Numbered from the stretch's first letter, positions 21,186 to 33,161 are shown. The stretch is 64,000 nucleotides of DNA from Hofstenia miamia (GCA_900660155.1 CABFPE010000490.1:557455-621454), one strand, 5' to 3'. The notes: generated from the sequence alone by a model not told the origin. Translations and numbers: made by a program.

Positions 21186-24080
21186 GCGAAATTCTATTGT
21201 ATCCATTGCACAAATGCAATACAATCGCGCAATAAAAAAAACTACCTTTATAATTTCTTAAAATGGAAAAGAGAGCTGCACTTTTATAATTAAAATTATT
21301 AAATCAGTAACATAAAGTTCCATAAAAATCAGAATTATAGAGCTTAGAAAAAAATCCTATGTGAGTTTTAGATGCAATGAAAGAAAATTTTTTTTTCAGA
21401 AATTGTATAGAAAATAAATATCAATGCTCAAATGACGGATTAAATTTAAATTTCAAATTTTTACGTTTCCCCAAACCTTTCTCAAATATTTATAGAGAAT
21501 ATTATTATATTTTGACCGGCTTTCTAAGGTTGCTATTGTCATGATCTGCAGATCCGTGGAACTGTTACTAACTTAAACCTTAATAATCTTTCAAGTTCTT
21601 ATACGTTTTTTAAAAGTGTCACTACAACTTGAAAATGATTAGCTTGGTTACTTAAAAAATAACATTGGAAAGCTTCCCCATCGAAATAACATGAAATTGA
21701 TGAAGATTGGCCATTAAATATTAATTTGCTTAATAATTTAAGCTTAGTAATTTTAAACATTTAAAATGTCATGCAATGCATTAATGGAATACAGTATTAA
21801 TTTTTGGCTTTGAAAACAAAGTTAATAAATGATATACTCCAATGCAACTCCTTAAAGAACTAAAATTATAATTTTTAATTGTAGTGACAATTTTAAAAAT
21901 TCTTGTAAGAACTTAAAAATACTTGAAAGACCTTTAAAGCTTAAGTGGCATGAGATGTACATCTAAGCCGACCTAATATAAAAATAAGTGCTTTGTAAAT
22001 TCCCATTCTATCAATTGAAAATAGTTAATAATTAAATTGTATTGAAAAAGTTTTCGCTTTGCTTAGACAAATCATAGATGCGTCTTCTTAATTTTACTAA
22101 ATTTTACAAACTTAACAGATTTTTAATCAATTTGTGTTTCAACTGCTGGTAAAAGGCTAAATTTATATTAATAAAAACGATTATACTTGGAAATTTCAAT
22201 ACAAATGAATGATAAACATTTAATATGTGTATTTTAGTGGCGAATCTGTGTGCAGTACTCTCTTAGTGATGCCTAATTTTGTTTTTAATATAATGATAAT
22301 GCTAATATAATTTTCAATGATATGCAATAATTGTCTATTTCAAAGAATATAAAGCATTATAATAGAATAATTAATTTTTTAAACCCTATTTCTACTAGTG
22401 TTACTTTTAAGCAACAAGTTGATTTGTCCACACATTTGAATAATTTTATGCAAGCTTGTTAAAAAATATTGAAATCCGTTTGCATTGACACATCTAAAGG
22501 GGTTGGGTCCTCTCACGCAATAGTGATTTGTGCTGAAACTTATTTTTGTGCCTGATGTCATTCGAACATTAGACGCGGGAAGGTGTGCCTTGACGAGGAT
22601 AGAGCAAGGTCGCAAATTTATGTCGATAAAGAAAGAGGAGCCAATTCTCTATCTTGTGGTGTTTTCAGATTTTAAAAATATCACCATTAGCTCGCGAGCT
22701 AGAAGCGTTTATAATTTTATTTGAAAAAAATCCCAGTAGAATTAGGCTTAAAATTAAAACCCATCTCCAAATGCACTCATGTCAAATGCACTATGTTTGT
22801 CAACTGATCCAGTGCAAATTAATTGCTTGTAGTAAGACCCACTTTGTACTACCGCAATGCTCTATTTCTTTTCGATTATGTATTGATCAGATGCTAAAAT
22901 TTGATTTTTGCAACGACGTCTTATATTGCCGGGCTTCTCACAAATTTTAAATTTTATATTATACCAAAGATTTAACAAGAAACAGATTAAGTGTATATTT
23001 ATTTGAAGATGTATAAATCGCGCCTGTCTATAGTAAATGTTCAATTAGATTTCCATCTTGTTTCACAACTAAACCACATCGAACAGACACCTGATCTGTG
23101 GCACGATTGAGTTCTGCTGTGTTAGCATTTTTATGACAATTTTGGCTGTTATTGAAAGTCGAATATGTCACAATATTGTTCCTCGAAATCTAAATGACTT
23201 GCAGTAGAGGATTGAAACGTAGGGTTACGGTTAATGAAGACACCATCATCTTCAAACACCACGAGTAGTACCCATTAATATGGACCAACAAGATCGGAAA
23301 ATCTTCTTGCTCCGTTAGCAGAAATAAGGATTTTCCAAAGATTCGGAACAGTTTTTAACGAATTCCTTCATATTACGTTCGTTTGCCTTTTTGATGCTAT
23401 ATAGGCTTGCTTAGTCAAAGGGCATGATGGCCGTATCACGGTGACGAAGTAAAAATCCTTTTGGTGGTTTACAGTGAAGAAAGACATGGGTGAATTAAAG
23501 AAGCTTAAGATAATGGCACCGCGGTGTAGACTTAGAATCTTGAGGCACTCCAATACAAAACTGAACTGTTCTGTTACCACATGTTGCAGAAGTGGAACAT
23601 ACGCTTACGGTTTTTAAATATACTCTACGTTCTTTTGAAGCTTGGCCCTTTTTTCGTAAGTACGCACACATGGAGACCCATGGTGAAAATGTCTACAAAA
23701 ATAGATTCAAAAGTTTTGTGGTGCTTGCAAGCCACATATATACACAGGCAACAGAATAGCGATCAGTATTGCTACTCAGTACCAAACACTATTCCGATGC
23801 AAGTACTTTGACATTTCCATTGACATAGATGTTCAAGCATTGTATGAGAAATTTTATTAGCACAGTTAAGGAACGCTGCTATGCCTCGGTAGGATTTATA
23901 GCATTGTGTAGATGCTATGTTCATATTATTTTTTTAAATTCGTCCTTTTTGAATATAAATGTAGACTGAAGATATTTTACATGTAAACATTTTAGAGCAA
24001 TAAAACTAACTTAGGAGGTGAAATTAAGCACCACTAAAAAAGCGAAATTTTCATAATGCCCTTATATATATATATATATG
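21186..24080. other. no gene recognised
   Basis: Mostly AT-rich. A GC-richer stretch at 22490-22700 has weak similarity to the dispersed repeat at 36.6 and 49.2 kb and contains the 14-bp palindrome TAGCTCGCGAGCTA (22688-22701). 23060-23800 is also less AT-rich, with broken frames that I cannot assign. Confidence 0.4.
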
Positions 24081-24458
24081 GTTTAATGGAGAAAAAGGAA
24101 ATGACGTAGAGCTGGAAATCCAAGTTGTCAAGGAAAATTCGCCAACTGTTAGTGTTGAGCAAATAAGAGATATATTGAGAAAGATTAAATGTGATAAATC
24201 AAAAGGTCTGTCAGATATTCCTACATGGATATATAGAAACTTTAATGAAATTCTCTCTGTACTATATACGAAGATCTTTAATAAGTGTTTCGAAAGAAGA
24301 ATTTACCCCGAAAAGTGGAAGAAAGCAGTAATGACGGCAGTGCCGAAAACTGCAAGTGTTATTGAAATAACTCAAGAAAATTTAAAATTTTTCCGTCCGA
24401 TTACGGGAACTCCAGTTATTGCTAGAGTAATGGATAAATGTGTCGTTGATATATATAT
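24081..24458 (+). pseudogene. LINE RT, 5' piece (interrupted by hAT block)
   Basis: Starts right after an (AT)n run. The open frame at 24175-24480 reads KIKCDKSKGLSDIPTWIYRN, then YPEKWKKAVMTAVPK and FRPITGTPVIARVMDK, the finger region of a LINE RT. It stops at 24458, where the hAT terminus begins. The protein picks up again at 31116 with YMQKMKDTLDPYQFAYKENN, which is the expected continuation. Confidence 0.85.
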
Positions 24459-24908
24459 CAGTGTATTGACGTATATATAAGAAATATACGAAATATATAC
24501 GAATATACGATAATTTCGGCAATTAATAGTAATATACGATAATATACGAGACCAGACCAAGAATGTCGTATATATACGACACTCTGTAAGATGTGAATGT
24601 GATTACATATTTCCGAGATGAGATAATCGGCGTGTGCGTGTCCGCAGCGTGTCGCAATGCTGACATGTTTAAGGATTTGGCATTGCCGACCCATTTTTGC
24701 ACGTCTAAGATTGTTAAATAATGGGCTTGTTTTTGTCATAAGCAACATTTCTGTCTAGGAGTCGTATTTGTCATACCTATTTTTAATTGATAGCCACACA
24801 ATGAGAAAACATACCCTCTCTAAAGATGTTTAATTCAAAAACTAAACCTCTAAATTGAGAATTTTGCATAAAGGCACGTGTTATTCAAAGTTTGTTTATC
24901 TTGCAGTC

Positions 24909-26135
24909 ATGGTGATCAAGTACGATGTATTTTATAAACTTCCGACAACAGTTAAGGTGGATGCTGATTGTACTGCAACATGTTATGCGTGTAAGGGAAA
25001 ATTGAAGTACAAGTTGAATTCGAAATGCAACTTATTACGGCATTTACAAACAAAGCATTCGATTGCACTGGATAAGCACCTAGTAGAGGTTCAGCCGAAG
25101 AATACACAGACCACATCTCTGGTTTTTGCTGGTGGCAACTTAACTGTCACGCCGACTGTTTTTAAAAATCAAGATGTGGTAACTACGTCCATCGTCAAGA
25201 ACCTTATTGTCGGTGAGTGTTTGCCTATTACCATAGTTGAAAATGCCCACTTCCGAAAATTCATGTACGATGTGCAACCCAAATATCAGCCAATCTGCTA
25301 TCGAACAGTAATGGAAAAGCTAGACGTCTTATTTCGCCAGGCAACGCATGCCCTTCAAAGCGATTTAGCTGATCTGAAATTTCGGCCAAGTATAACCGTC
25401 GACATGTGGACAACTCGTACTAATATGTGCATGATGGGTGTCACTGTTCACTACATCAAGGCAAGCAATGGTACGTGCGAACTGAAAAATATGCTGCTTG
25501 GGTGTGTCGAGTTTCCACCTCCCCATACTGGTGAAAATATCAAAATTACACTAAAGGAGCTGGCCAAAGAACGAAAGCTACCCGGTTACTTTAAAGTTAT
25601 TACTGACACTGCCTCAAACGTTAAAGCAGCATTTAAAACTACGCTCTTCGATCACGCGAGCAACGAAGTGTCTGCCGATGAAGCTTCTGCCGACGAGATG
25701 GCCCAATGTGAATGCGACGCATGTAAGGTCGACGACGGGTTTAAGATGGGCTCATGGAATGGATGCGTGGAGCACATATTACAATTGGCAACCAAGGACG
25801 GGCTGAAGGAATTGAGGCTTTACGCAGATTGCACAAAAGCTCTGACTAAAGTAAAAGCCATCACTAAGTATCAGAACCAGTCAACACAGACTGCACCCAA
25901 CGATACAAGATGGGATTCAGAGTTTAGAATGGTGAAATACGTATGCGTTCCTGAAAACGTCGAAGATATCAACGATGCTCTAGAGAACACTAACCATGCA
26001 CATTTGAAACTATCAGGCCGTGATTTGAACTATTTAAGTGATATCAGCGCTGTGTTGGAATTCATTTCAGATGCGACTGAACAGTTTCAGGCTGAGAAGT
26101 ACCTACTTTTCACCGGCTTATACCCAGATTTGTAA
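24909..26135 (+). CDS. hAT transposase, N-terminal and core part
   Basis: The likely start is the ATG at 24909, right after a splice-acceptor-like TTTATCTTGCAG, rather than the upstream in-frame ATG at 24855. Residues about 25-52 form a BED zinc finger (CYACKGKL ... NLLRHLQTKH), which binds the element ends. The RNase-H-like core follows, with SITVDMWTT (first catalytic Asp region), VITDTASNVKAAF (second) and TRWDSEFRMVKY. A Cys-rich insert, QCECDACKVDD, lies at about residue 260. The frame ends at 26133-26135, just where the sequence departs from copy B, so this stop is probably produced by the join and not a true C-terminus. Confidence 0.8.
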   Translation: MVIKYDVFYKLPTTVKVDADCTATCYACKGKLKYKLNSKCNLLRHLQTKHSIALDKHLVEVQPKNTQTTSLVFAGGNLTVTPTVFKNQDVVTTSIVKNLIVGECLPITIVENAHFRKFMYDVQPKYQPICYRTVMEKLDVLFRQATHALQSDLADLKFRPSITVDMWTTRTNMCMMGVTVHYIKASNGTCELKNMLLGCVEFPPPHTGENIKITLKELAKERKLPGYFKVITDTASNVKAAFKTTLFDHASNEVSADEASADEMAQCECDACKVDDGFKMGSWNGCVEHILQLATKDGLKELRLYADCTKALTKVKAITKYQNQSTQTAPNDTRWDSEFRMVKYVCVPENVEDINDALENTNHAHLKLSGRDLNYLSDISAVLEFISDATEQFQAEKYLLFTGLYPDL

Positions 26136-26254
26136 TTGATATCAACCAATGAGAGATCGTATTTGTCCATCAGCGCCACGGACACGCACACGCTAAATTG
26201 CGTAAAGGCACATGTTATTCAAAGTTTGTTTATCTTGCAGTCATGGTGGTCAAN

Positions 26255-26813
26255 TATACCTATACTCCAAGCACTAGAACTTGCCTTAACAACTACAACT
26301 TGCAGTACCAGTGCTGCAAATGCCCTTAAAGAAACATTATATACTGCACTCAAGAAGAGATTTAAGTTCGTGCTGGATGATGAGACTGTCATCATGGCTG
26401 CTGTGTTATCGCCGGAAATAAAGCTTTCTTTCACCGACACCTCGCATGATTTCTTCAGTTTCAGTAAGAACAATGTTACGAGTGTCGTACGAGAGTATGT
26501 GGAAAATCATCCATCAGTAACAGCGAGGCCAGTAGCTAAAGCCACGACCGCAGTTGATGATGATCCTCCTGCTAAGAAGGGTAAACTTATGGAATTTTCA
26601 CTCTTTGCCGACCATCTGCCACCAAGTGCAAATTCTATTAAAATGGACCCCTTGCATATTTGGGCATTGCAATGGGATACTGCGCCAGAAATGACAATAA
26701 TCGCACTGGAAGTTGTCGGTTCCGGTGAGCTCGGCACCAGTGGAGAGATTATTTTCAAAATGCGGGCGAACATTGGGTCAACTGCGGCTGCGAATGAAGG
26801 CAACAACTCTTGA
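26255..26813 (+). pseudogene. hAT transposase, C-terminal part of copy A
   Basis: Resumes after the n at 26254 with PILQALELALTTTTCS and continues VIMAAVLSPEIKLSF, then PAKKGKLMEFSLFADHLP, and ends KMRANIGSTAAANEG before a stop. The LSPEIK block and the final RANIG segment belong to the C-terminal core and the hAT dimerisation region. A stretch present in copy B (YLQQYVNSPREKQAADKYWA) is missing here between PLHI and WALQW. Its reading frame continues that of the N-terminal part only if the inserted stretch 26127-26254 is removed. Confidence 0.75.
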
Positions 26814-27029
26814 CAAACTCATGATGATAAACTACAATTTGTAACTTTTGAAATTCAGTAATTTTGTTTAAGATTTTTTCTACATAGCCGCCGCGGTAAA
26901 AAAAATTGGCTAAAATATACGAAAGTGATATACGACTTCGGTAAATATAAGAATCGTAATATACGAAAAAAATTACTGAAATATACGAATATACGATATA
27001 CAACAATCCCGATATACGTCAATTCACTG

Positions 27030-27902
27030 CTTACAGCTAACATCATGTAGTTCCTCTTCACATAATTATAAGGCAATCGATTTGGCAATTTTGTCAATTA
27101 ATTTGTAAGGGTGCAATCTTAAAAGTTACAGAAGTATACGTTAATTGCCAATTCAAAAAAGCGTATAAGAGAAGAGAAGTGCATATTCATACAAAAATTG
27201 ACGTTTTCTGCGGATATACGCTAATAGATCATTCTAAATAAAAGCTATACGGGGTATACCTGCGCATACCCTTGACTACAGCCCCGTTTATGATTTACTA
27301 AACAAATCCTTATTGCTTAGTAGATCTCGTTTTGACATTTAACTAGCTTGGTTATTGTGTTTTAATCAACACTTTCCACAAAGAAGTGCAATAGTCTAAG
27401 GAGATTGATTCAATTCAGATATTTTTTACAGAGGTAGCCGTTGCTTTAAATAATGAGGGCAATCCACATATGTACAAGACACCATAAATAAGATATTTCT
27501 TTATATATATATATATATATATTGGCTGAAAATAAAGTTTTATTGTAATGAAATTGTTCCGACTTCATCAAAGAGACATGAAATGAAACCTAATTTGGTC
27601 TTCAATCATTCGAACAAGAACTATAATTCAAGATTTATGTTGTTCATGTGAAAATTTTTAACACAAAAAAAGAACGATGTAAATTTTCATAATTGTTTTT
27701 GCCCAAATCTCCCTATTTCGTTTCTTTTTACCATTGCTTTGCATGTATTTGTGTGTCAACAACAAAAATGCAGCTAATTTTCTTTGATCCATGTTTTAAA
27801 ATGATATCTTTTCTTACATATTTCTTATCTCCCCGGCACAAGATAATTACTCTCAGTTCATGTGACGGGGCATGGTTCATTGTGTATCACTCCAAGGAGC
27901 AT
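27030..27902. other. spacer between hAT copies, no gene recognised
   Basis: AT-rich. 27130-27290 has several TATACG motifs reminiscent of the hAT ends but no terminus. An (AT)n run is at 27505-27524. Confidence 0.4.
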
Positions 27903-28202
27903 TCAACTTAGTTCATTTTCCCCGGGACAAAGCCCACCGTGTAACATCCGCTTTATGCGTTGCTTTGGGTCATTTTTCACACGACGTACCAGTAAATTTT
28001 CGTTTCCTTTTGTCAATTTTTGCTTTCTCTCCGTTGATTTACCAGCTGTAAATGTACCATTTCTCTCATATCTCGCAAAAGCAGACTGGGCTAAAGATCT
28101 GCATTTTAAATCTAGAACTTCTACTATTTTCTTCCATGAATAATGTTGTTTTCGCAGAAAAACGAGTTGCGAAACAATAGAATCAGGCAATGGTTTTCCC
28201 AT
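27903..28202 (-). pseudogene. Tc1-type transposase N-terminus (helix-turn-helix)
   Basis: Open for 99 codons from ATG 28202: MGKPLPDSIVSQLVFLRKQ, then YSWKKIVEVLDLKCRSLA and LLVRRVKNDPKQRIKRML. This is the paired-like DNA-binding region of a Tc1-type transposase. No DDE core follows, so it is a fragment. It lies in the spacer between the two hAT copies. Confidence 0.7.
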
Positions 28203-29230
28203 TTCAAGCGTTTTATGCTATTGAAAACGTAATATGACTGACTTTTTTTATTAATTAACAATGTATTATCACAAACGCGATGATTTTGTAGCTTCAGTTG
28301 ATTCATTAAGAATGGTGGCAAAAAGTTAAAAAACAAGATGTACGTAGCATTTTGTCAACCTACCAAATGGGATGCACCTATATGAAGATTATATTAGGTT
28401 TTCAAATACGCAATTATCTACAAGAACAATTAATGAGCATGAGATCACTTCCAGTATTTCTAATCATCTAATCAAGTGCAGACTTAACTTTGAAAAAAAA
28501 TACAGATAATTCAAAATTTTTTTAAAAAATTTGCATAATATACTTACAACCCAGTCTAAGCACCAAAAAAGATTGCATTTATAAATAAAATTTACGGTTT
28601 CTTAAAATTTAAAAATGCTCATTAATTTTAAGACCAGGACATTAAGCATGACATTAAGGTCAAGTAATTTAGAAAATTATTCAGAGCATTTTCATACATT
28701 TTTGCAAATATGCTTGGGCACCAAAGATTTTATATATAAATAAATATGTCATATCTATCATTATTTAAAATCAAAAATTTTTTTTATTATACATATATAT
28801 ATATATATGTACATGATGTTATGAAAATGATCAAATCCAAAAAATAACGATTTATTAGCAGTTAAATACATATATCAGAGATTTGAAAATCAGTTATGTG
28901 TAGCATTTATTTATGAGCAAGTATAACTTCCAATGGTATTTGTGCATGTCGAGTTCGTACATCTTGCAGATGAACTGCATTCATCAACGTCTAAATACAT
29001 TGTAATTTTTTAACATTACTTGTGTTAATTGCTTAATTAGATTTGCCTTGATTGTACGAATTGTTTGAATTTCAATTTCATACAAATATAATTTTTTTCA
29101 AAATGTTTTCAAGCACTCCAGCACCCTCGCATTGTGCTTGCCACACCCTCCTACATCACTGTGGTGATTAAATCCTTACTTTCAGAATATAATGACTTGA
29201 TAGTAGTATTATATATATATATATATATAT
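28203..29230. other. no gene recognised
   Basis: AT-rich interval with (AT)n runs at 28795-28812 and 29206-29230. The second run leads into the gap. Confidence 0.4.
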
Positions 29231-30230
29231 NNNNNNNNNNNNNNNNNNNNNNNNNNNNNNNNNNNNNNNNNNNNNNNNNNNNNNNNNNNNNNNNNNNNNN
29301 NNNNNNNNNNNNNNNNNNNNNNNNNNNNNNNNNNNNNNNNNNNNNNNNNNNNNNNNNNNNNNNNNNNNNNNNNNNNNNNNNNNNNNNNNNNNNNNNNNNN
29401 NNNNNNNNNNNNNNNNNNNNNNNNNNNNNNNNNNNNNNNNNNNNNNNNNNNNNNNNNNNNNNNNNNNNNNNNNNNNNNNNNNNNNNNNNNNNNNNNNNNN
29501 NNNNNNNNNNNNNNNNNNNNNNNNNNNNNNNNNNNNNNNNNNNNNNNNNNNNNNNNNNNNNNNNNNNNNNNNNNNNNNNNNNNNNNNNNNNNNNNNNNNN
29601 NNNNNNNNNNNNNNNNNNNNNNNNNNNNNNNNNNNNNNNNNNNNNNNNNNNNNNNNNNNNNNNNNNNNNNNNNNNNNNNNNNNNNNNNNNNNNNNNNNNN
29701 NNNNNNNNNNNNNNNNNNNNNNNNNNNNNNNNNNNNNNNNNNNNNNNNNNNNNNNNNNNNNNNNNNNNNNNNNNNNNNNNNNNNNNNNNNNNNNNNNNNN
29801 NNNNNNNNNNNNNNNNNNNNNNNNNNNNNNNNNNNNNNNNNNNNNNNNNNNNNNNNNNNNNNNNNNNNNNNNNNNNNNNNNNNNNNNNNNNNNNNNNNNN
29901 NNNNNNNNNNNNNNNNNNNNNNNNNNNNNNNNNNNNNNNNNNNNNNNNNNNNNNNNNNNNNNNNNNNNNNNNNNNNNNNNNNNNNNNNNNNNNNNNNNNN
30001 NNNNNNNNNNNNNNNNNNNNNNNNNNNNNNNNNNNNNNNNNNNNNNNNNNNNNNNNNNNNNNNNNNNNNNNNNNNNNNNNNNNNNNNNNNNNNNNNNNNN
30101 NNNNNNNNNNNNNNNNNNNNNNNNNNNNNNNNNNNNNNNNNNNNNNNNNNNNNNNNNNNNNNNNNNNNNNNNNNNNNNNNNNNNNNNNNNNNNNNNNNNN
30201 NNNNNNNNNNNNNNNNNNNNNNNNNNNNNN
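29231..30230. other. assembly gap
   Basis: Exactly 1000 n, a conventional size for a gap of unknown length. It lies between an (AT)n run and hAT copy B. Confidence 0.99.
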
Positions 30231-31115
30231 ACAAAAGCTGACTAAAGTAAAAGCCATCACTAAGTATCAGAACCAGTCAACAGCATTCTGTGCCAAACTT
30301 ATCACTAAGTATCAGAACCCAACGATACAAGATGGAATTCAGAGTTTAGAATGGTGAAATACGTATGTGTTCCTGAAAACGTCGAAGATATCAACGATGC
30401 TCTAGAGAACACTAACCATGCACATTTGAAACTATCAGGCCGTGATTCAAACGATTTAAGTGATATCTGCACTGTGTTGGAATTCATTTCAGATGCGACG
30501 GAACAGTTTCAGACTGTGAAAGTACCTACTTTTCACCGACTTGTACCTATACTCCAAGCACTAGAACTTGCCTTAACAACTACAACTTGCAGTACCGGTG
30601 CTGCAAATGCAAACTTATGGAATTTTCACTCTTTGCGGACGATCTGCCACCAAGTGGAAATTTATTAAAATGGACCCCCTTGCATATTTGCAACAGTATG
30701 TCAATTCTCCAAGAGAAAAACAAGCCGCTGATAAATACTGGGCATTGCAATGGGATACTGCGCCAGAAATGACAAGTAATCGCACTGGAAGTTCTGTCAG
30801 TTCCGGTGAGCTCGGCACCAGTGAAGAGATTATTTTCAAAATGCGGGCGAACATTGGGTCAACTGCCGCTGCAAATGAAGGCATCAACAACTCTTGACAA
30901 ACTCATGATGATAAACTACAATTTGTAACTTTTGAAATTCAGTAATTTTGTTTAAGATTTTTTCTACATAGCCGCCGCGGTAAAACAAATTTGGCTAAAA
31001 TATACGAAAGAGATATGCGACTTCGGTAAATATAAGAATCGTAATATACGAAAAAAAATTACTGAAATATACGAATATACGATATACGACAATCCCGATA
31101 TACGTCAATTCACTG
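30231..31115 (+). mobile_element. hAT element, copy B, 3' part
   Basis: Starts in the gap at the KLTKVKAITKYQNQ block of the transposase and runs to the right terminus CACTG at 31115. It matches copy A closely but has its own changes: a duplicated TCACTAAGTATCAGAACC stretch (30256, 30301), a deletion between STGAANA and the KLMEF block, and extra sequence (NSPREKQAADKYWA) lacking in copy A. It is broken by frameshifts. Confidence 0.85.
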
Positions 31116-32295
31116 GTATACATGCAAAAGATGAAAGATACCTTAGATCCGTATCAGTTTGCATATAAAGAAAATAATGGAACAGTTGATATATTGCTAT
31201 ATACAATGCAATTTATATATTCATGCCTTAATCTAACTGATACGTCAATTGTTCGAATGGTGTTTTTTATTATTCCAGTGCATTTAATACAATTTTGCAA
31301 AACAAGACAATAAATAAGTTAGGCAAAACATCACCTTGGTTGTCAGATTGGGTAAAGGCATACATGACGAACTGGTCGCAAAGAATAGGTTATGAAAAAG
31401 ATAAATGCACTGAAGAAGTAAAATTAGTTGTTGGATTTCCACAAGGCGGACCTTTGAGTGGGATACTATTCACCGACCAAACTAACGAAATATCCAATGA
31501 AAAATTAGATGCTGACAGGAACATCGCTGATATTTCAAAATACTCAGATGATATGAGAGTAATTGGAAAAATCAGATGCGAAAGTGCTACGGAAGACTTC
31601 AATGAATACAAAATAACATTAAAAAAGGCAATTGAAGCTTCGGAAAGCAGAAACTTAAAAATGAATATTTCAAAAACAAAGGAATTAATTATTGCGCACC
31701 CGAACATCAGGAAAGAGTGTCTTACAAAAATAATTACTGAGAAAATTCGTGTTGGGAAAAATGAAATTGAAAATGTAAAAACATTTAAATATCTAGGTCT
31801 CCACATTGACAGCTCTCTTTGTTGGAGTTCGCATGTTAATTATATAGTGAAAGTAGCGTACCTCAGAATACGAAAACTTAATTATTTTATTAACTATCTG
31901 AAAGATGACATGAAAATGTTTGTATTCCGAACGTATATTTTACCCATCTATATGTATGCAGCGGAAGTATATGTTCCAGGACTTTTAGAAAGTGAAAGGA
32001 AGAAATTGCGGAAACCAATTAGAATATTCTCAAAAATAGCAAAAATAGAGAAAATTATCCTGGTAGAGGAAGTTAATGGTGCTTTTGTCAAGAAATTTAT
32101 AAGAACTGTAACAAAGATTAAAGAAAACGGAGATCATGTGCTTCATAAATCAATTCCTTTTTCAACATCAAAGTCAAGATGCAAGATAACATTCCCAAAC
32201 GTTCAGTCGGTGCACTTTAAGAAATCGTTTATATATAACGCATGTACGTATATATTGTACGGAACCTGCCCGCAGTTCCTATAGTAATTGTCACG
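31116..32295 (+). pseudogene. LINE RT, 3' piece, with APE-type LINE C-terminus
   Basis: Continues the RT cut at 24458: YMQKMKDTLDPYQFAYKE, then (with one frameshift near 31265) FFDYSSAFNTILQN as motif A, VVGFPQGGPLSGILF as motif B, KYSDDMRVIG as motif C (YSDD instead of YADD), and FKYLGLHIDSSLCWSSHV. The frame 31295-32284 is open for 329 codons to a stop after GTCPQFL, so the C-terminus is intact. It is a recent insertion compared with the other LINEs here, although 5' truncated. Confidence 0.88.
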
Positions 32296-32296
32296 N

Positions 32297-33161
32297 GATG
32301 CTGACAGGAACATCGCTGATATTTCAATATACTCAGATGATATGAGAGTAATTGGAAAAATCAGATGCGAAAATGCTACGGAAGACTTCAATGAATACAA
32401 AATAATAGTAAAAAAGGCAATTGAAGCTTCGGAAAGCAGAAACCTAAAAATGAATATTTCAAAACCAAAGGAATTAATTATTGTGCACCCGAACATCAAG
32501 AAAGAGTGTCTTAAAAAAATAATTACTGAGAAAATTTGTTTTGGGAAAAATGAAATTGAAAATGCAAAACAATTTAAATATCTAGGTCTCCACATTGACA
32601 GCTCTCTGTGTTGGAGTTCTCATGTTAATTATATAATAAAAATAGCGTACCTCAGAATACGAAAACTTAATTATTTTATTAACTATCTGAAAGATGACAT
32701 GAAAATGTTTGTATTCCGAAAATATATTTTACCCATCTATATGTATGCAGCGGAGGTATATGTTCCAGGACTTTTAGAAAGTGAAAGGAAGAAATTGCGG
32801 AAACCAATTAGAATATTCTCAAAAATAGCAAAAATAGAGAAAATTATCCTGGTAGAGGAAGTTAATGGTGCTTTCGTCAAGAAATTTATAAGAACTGTAA
32901 CAAAGATTAAAGAAAACGGAGATCATGTGCTTCATAAATCAATTCCTTTTTCAACATCAAAGTCAAGATGCAAGATAACATTCCCAAAAGTTCAGTCGGT
33001 GCACTTTAAGAAATCGTTTATATATAACGCATGTACGTATATATTATACGGAACCTGCCCGCAGTTCTTATAGTAATTGTCACGTTCCTTTTTACAAACA
33101 ACTTAGTTGTTTTGTACAGGAAGTAAAGCGGACATACATACATACATACATACATACATAT
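32297..33161 (+). pseudogene. second copy of the LINE 3' end, joined by an n, with CATA tail
   Basis: 32297-33084 repeats 31508-32295 at the same length (788 bp) with scattered substitutions, starting right after the n at 32296. It continues into the 3' UTR (TTTTACAAACAACTTAGTTG) and a (CATA)n tail at 33132-33161. Probably a second haplotype or copy placed in line by the assembler. Confidence 0.8.
33132..33161. repeat. (CATA)n LINE tail
   Basis: About seven units of CATA following the LINE 3' UTR. Confidence 0.9.

Larger units (their letters stand above)
24459..27029 (+). mobile_element. hAT element, copy A
   Basis: Left terminus CAGTG at 24459 and right terminus CACTG ending at 27029. Both ends carry many copies of ATATACGA as subterminal repeats (24480-24590 and 26915-27020). 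The 8 bp after it (CTTACAGC) do not match the 8 bp before it. The transposase is split near 26135-26254, where an n marks an assembly join. Confidence 0.8.
24459..31115 (+). mobile_element. block bounded by hAT termini inside a LINE (possible composite transposon)
   Basis: It begins CAGTGTATTGACGTATAT and ends with the inverse of CAGTGAATTGACGTATAT. The 8 bp before it (ATATATAT, 24451-24458) and after it (GTATACAT, 31116-31123) agree at 6 of 8 positions, and removing the block rejoins the LINE RT in frame. Inside are hAT copy A (24459-27029), 2.2 kb of other DNA, a 1-kb gap and the 3' part of hAT copy B (30231-31115), both in the same orientation. It is either one mobile unit or a misjoin at the gap. 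Confidence 0.6.

Noticed and set aside
22688-22701. 14-bp palindrome TAGCTCGCGAGCTA
   Set aside because: Isolated; no second copy or flanking structure supports a regulatory role.
23060-23811. Possible Tc1-type transposase remnant
   Set aside because: Only weak, scattered resemblance in broken frames; no catalytic block was found.
29134-30357. Long open frames across the 1000-n gap
   Set aside because: Same reason; only the last part, after 30230, is real hAT sequence.
31390-32595. Two minus frames starting MWRPRYLN, each 130-138 codons
   Set aside because: Antisense of the duplicated LINE RT; their similarity only reflects the LINE duplication.
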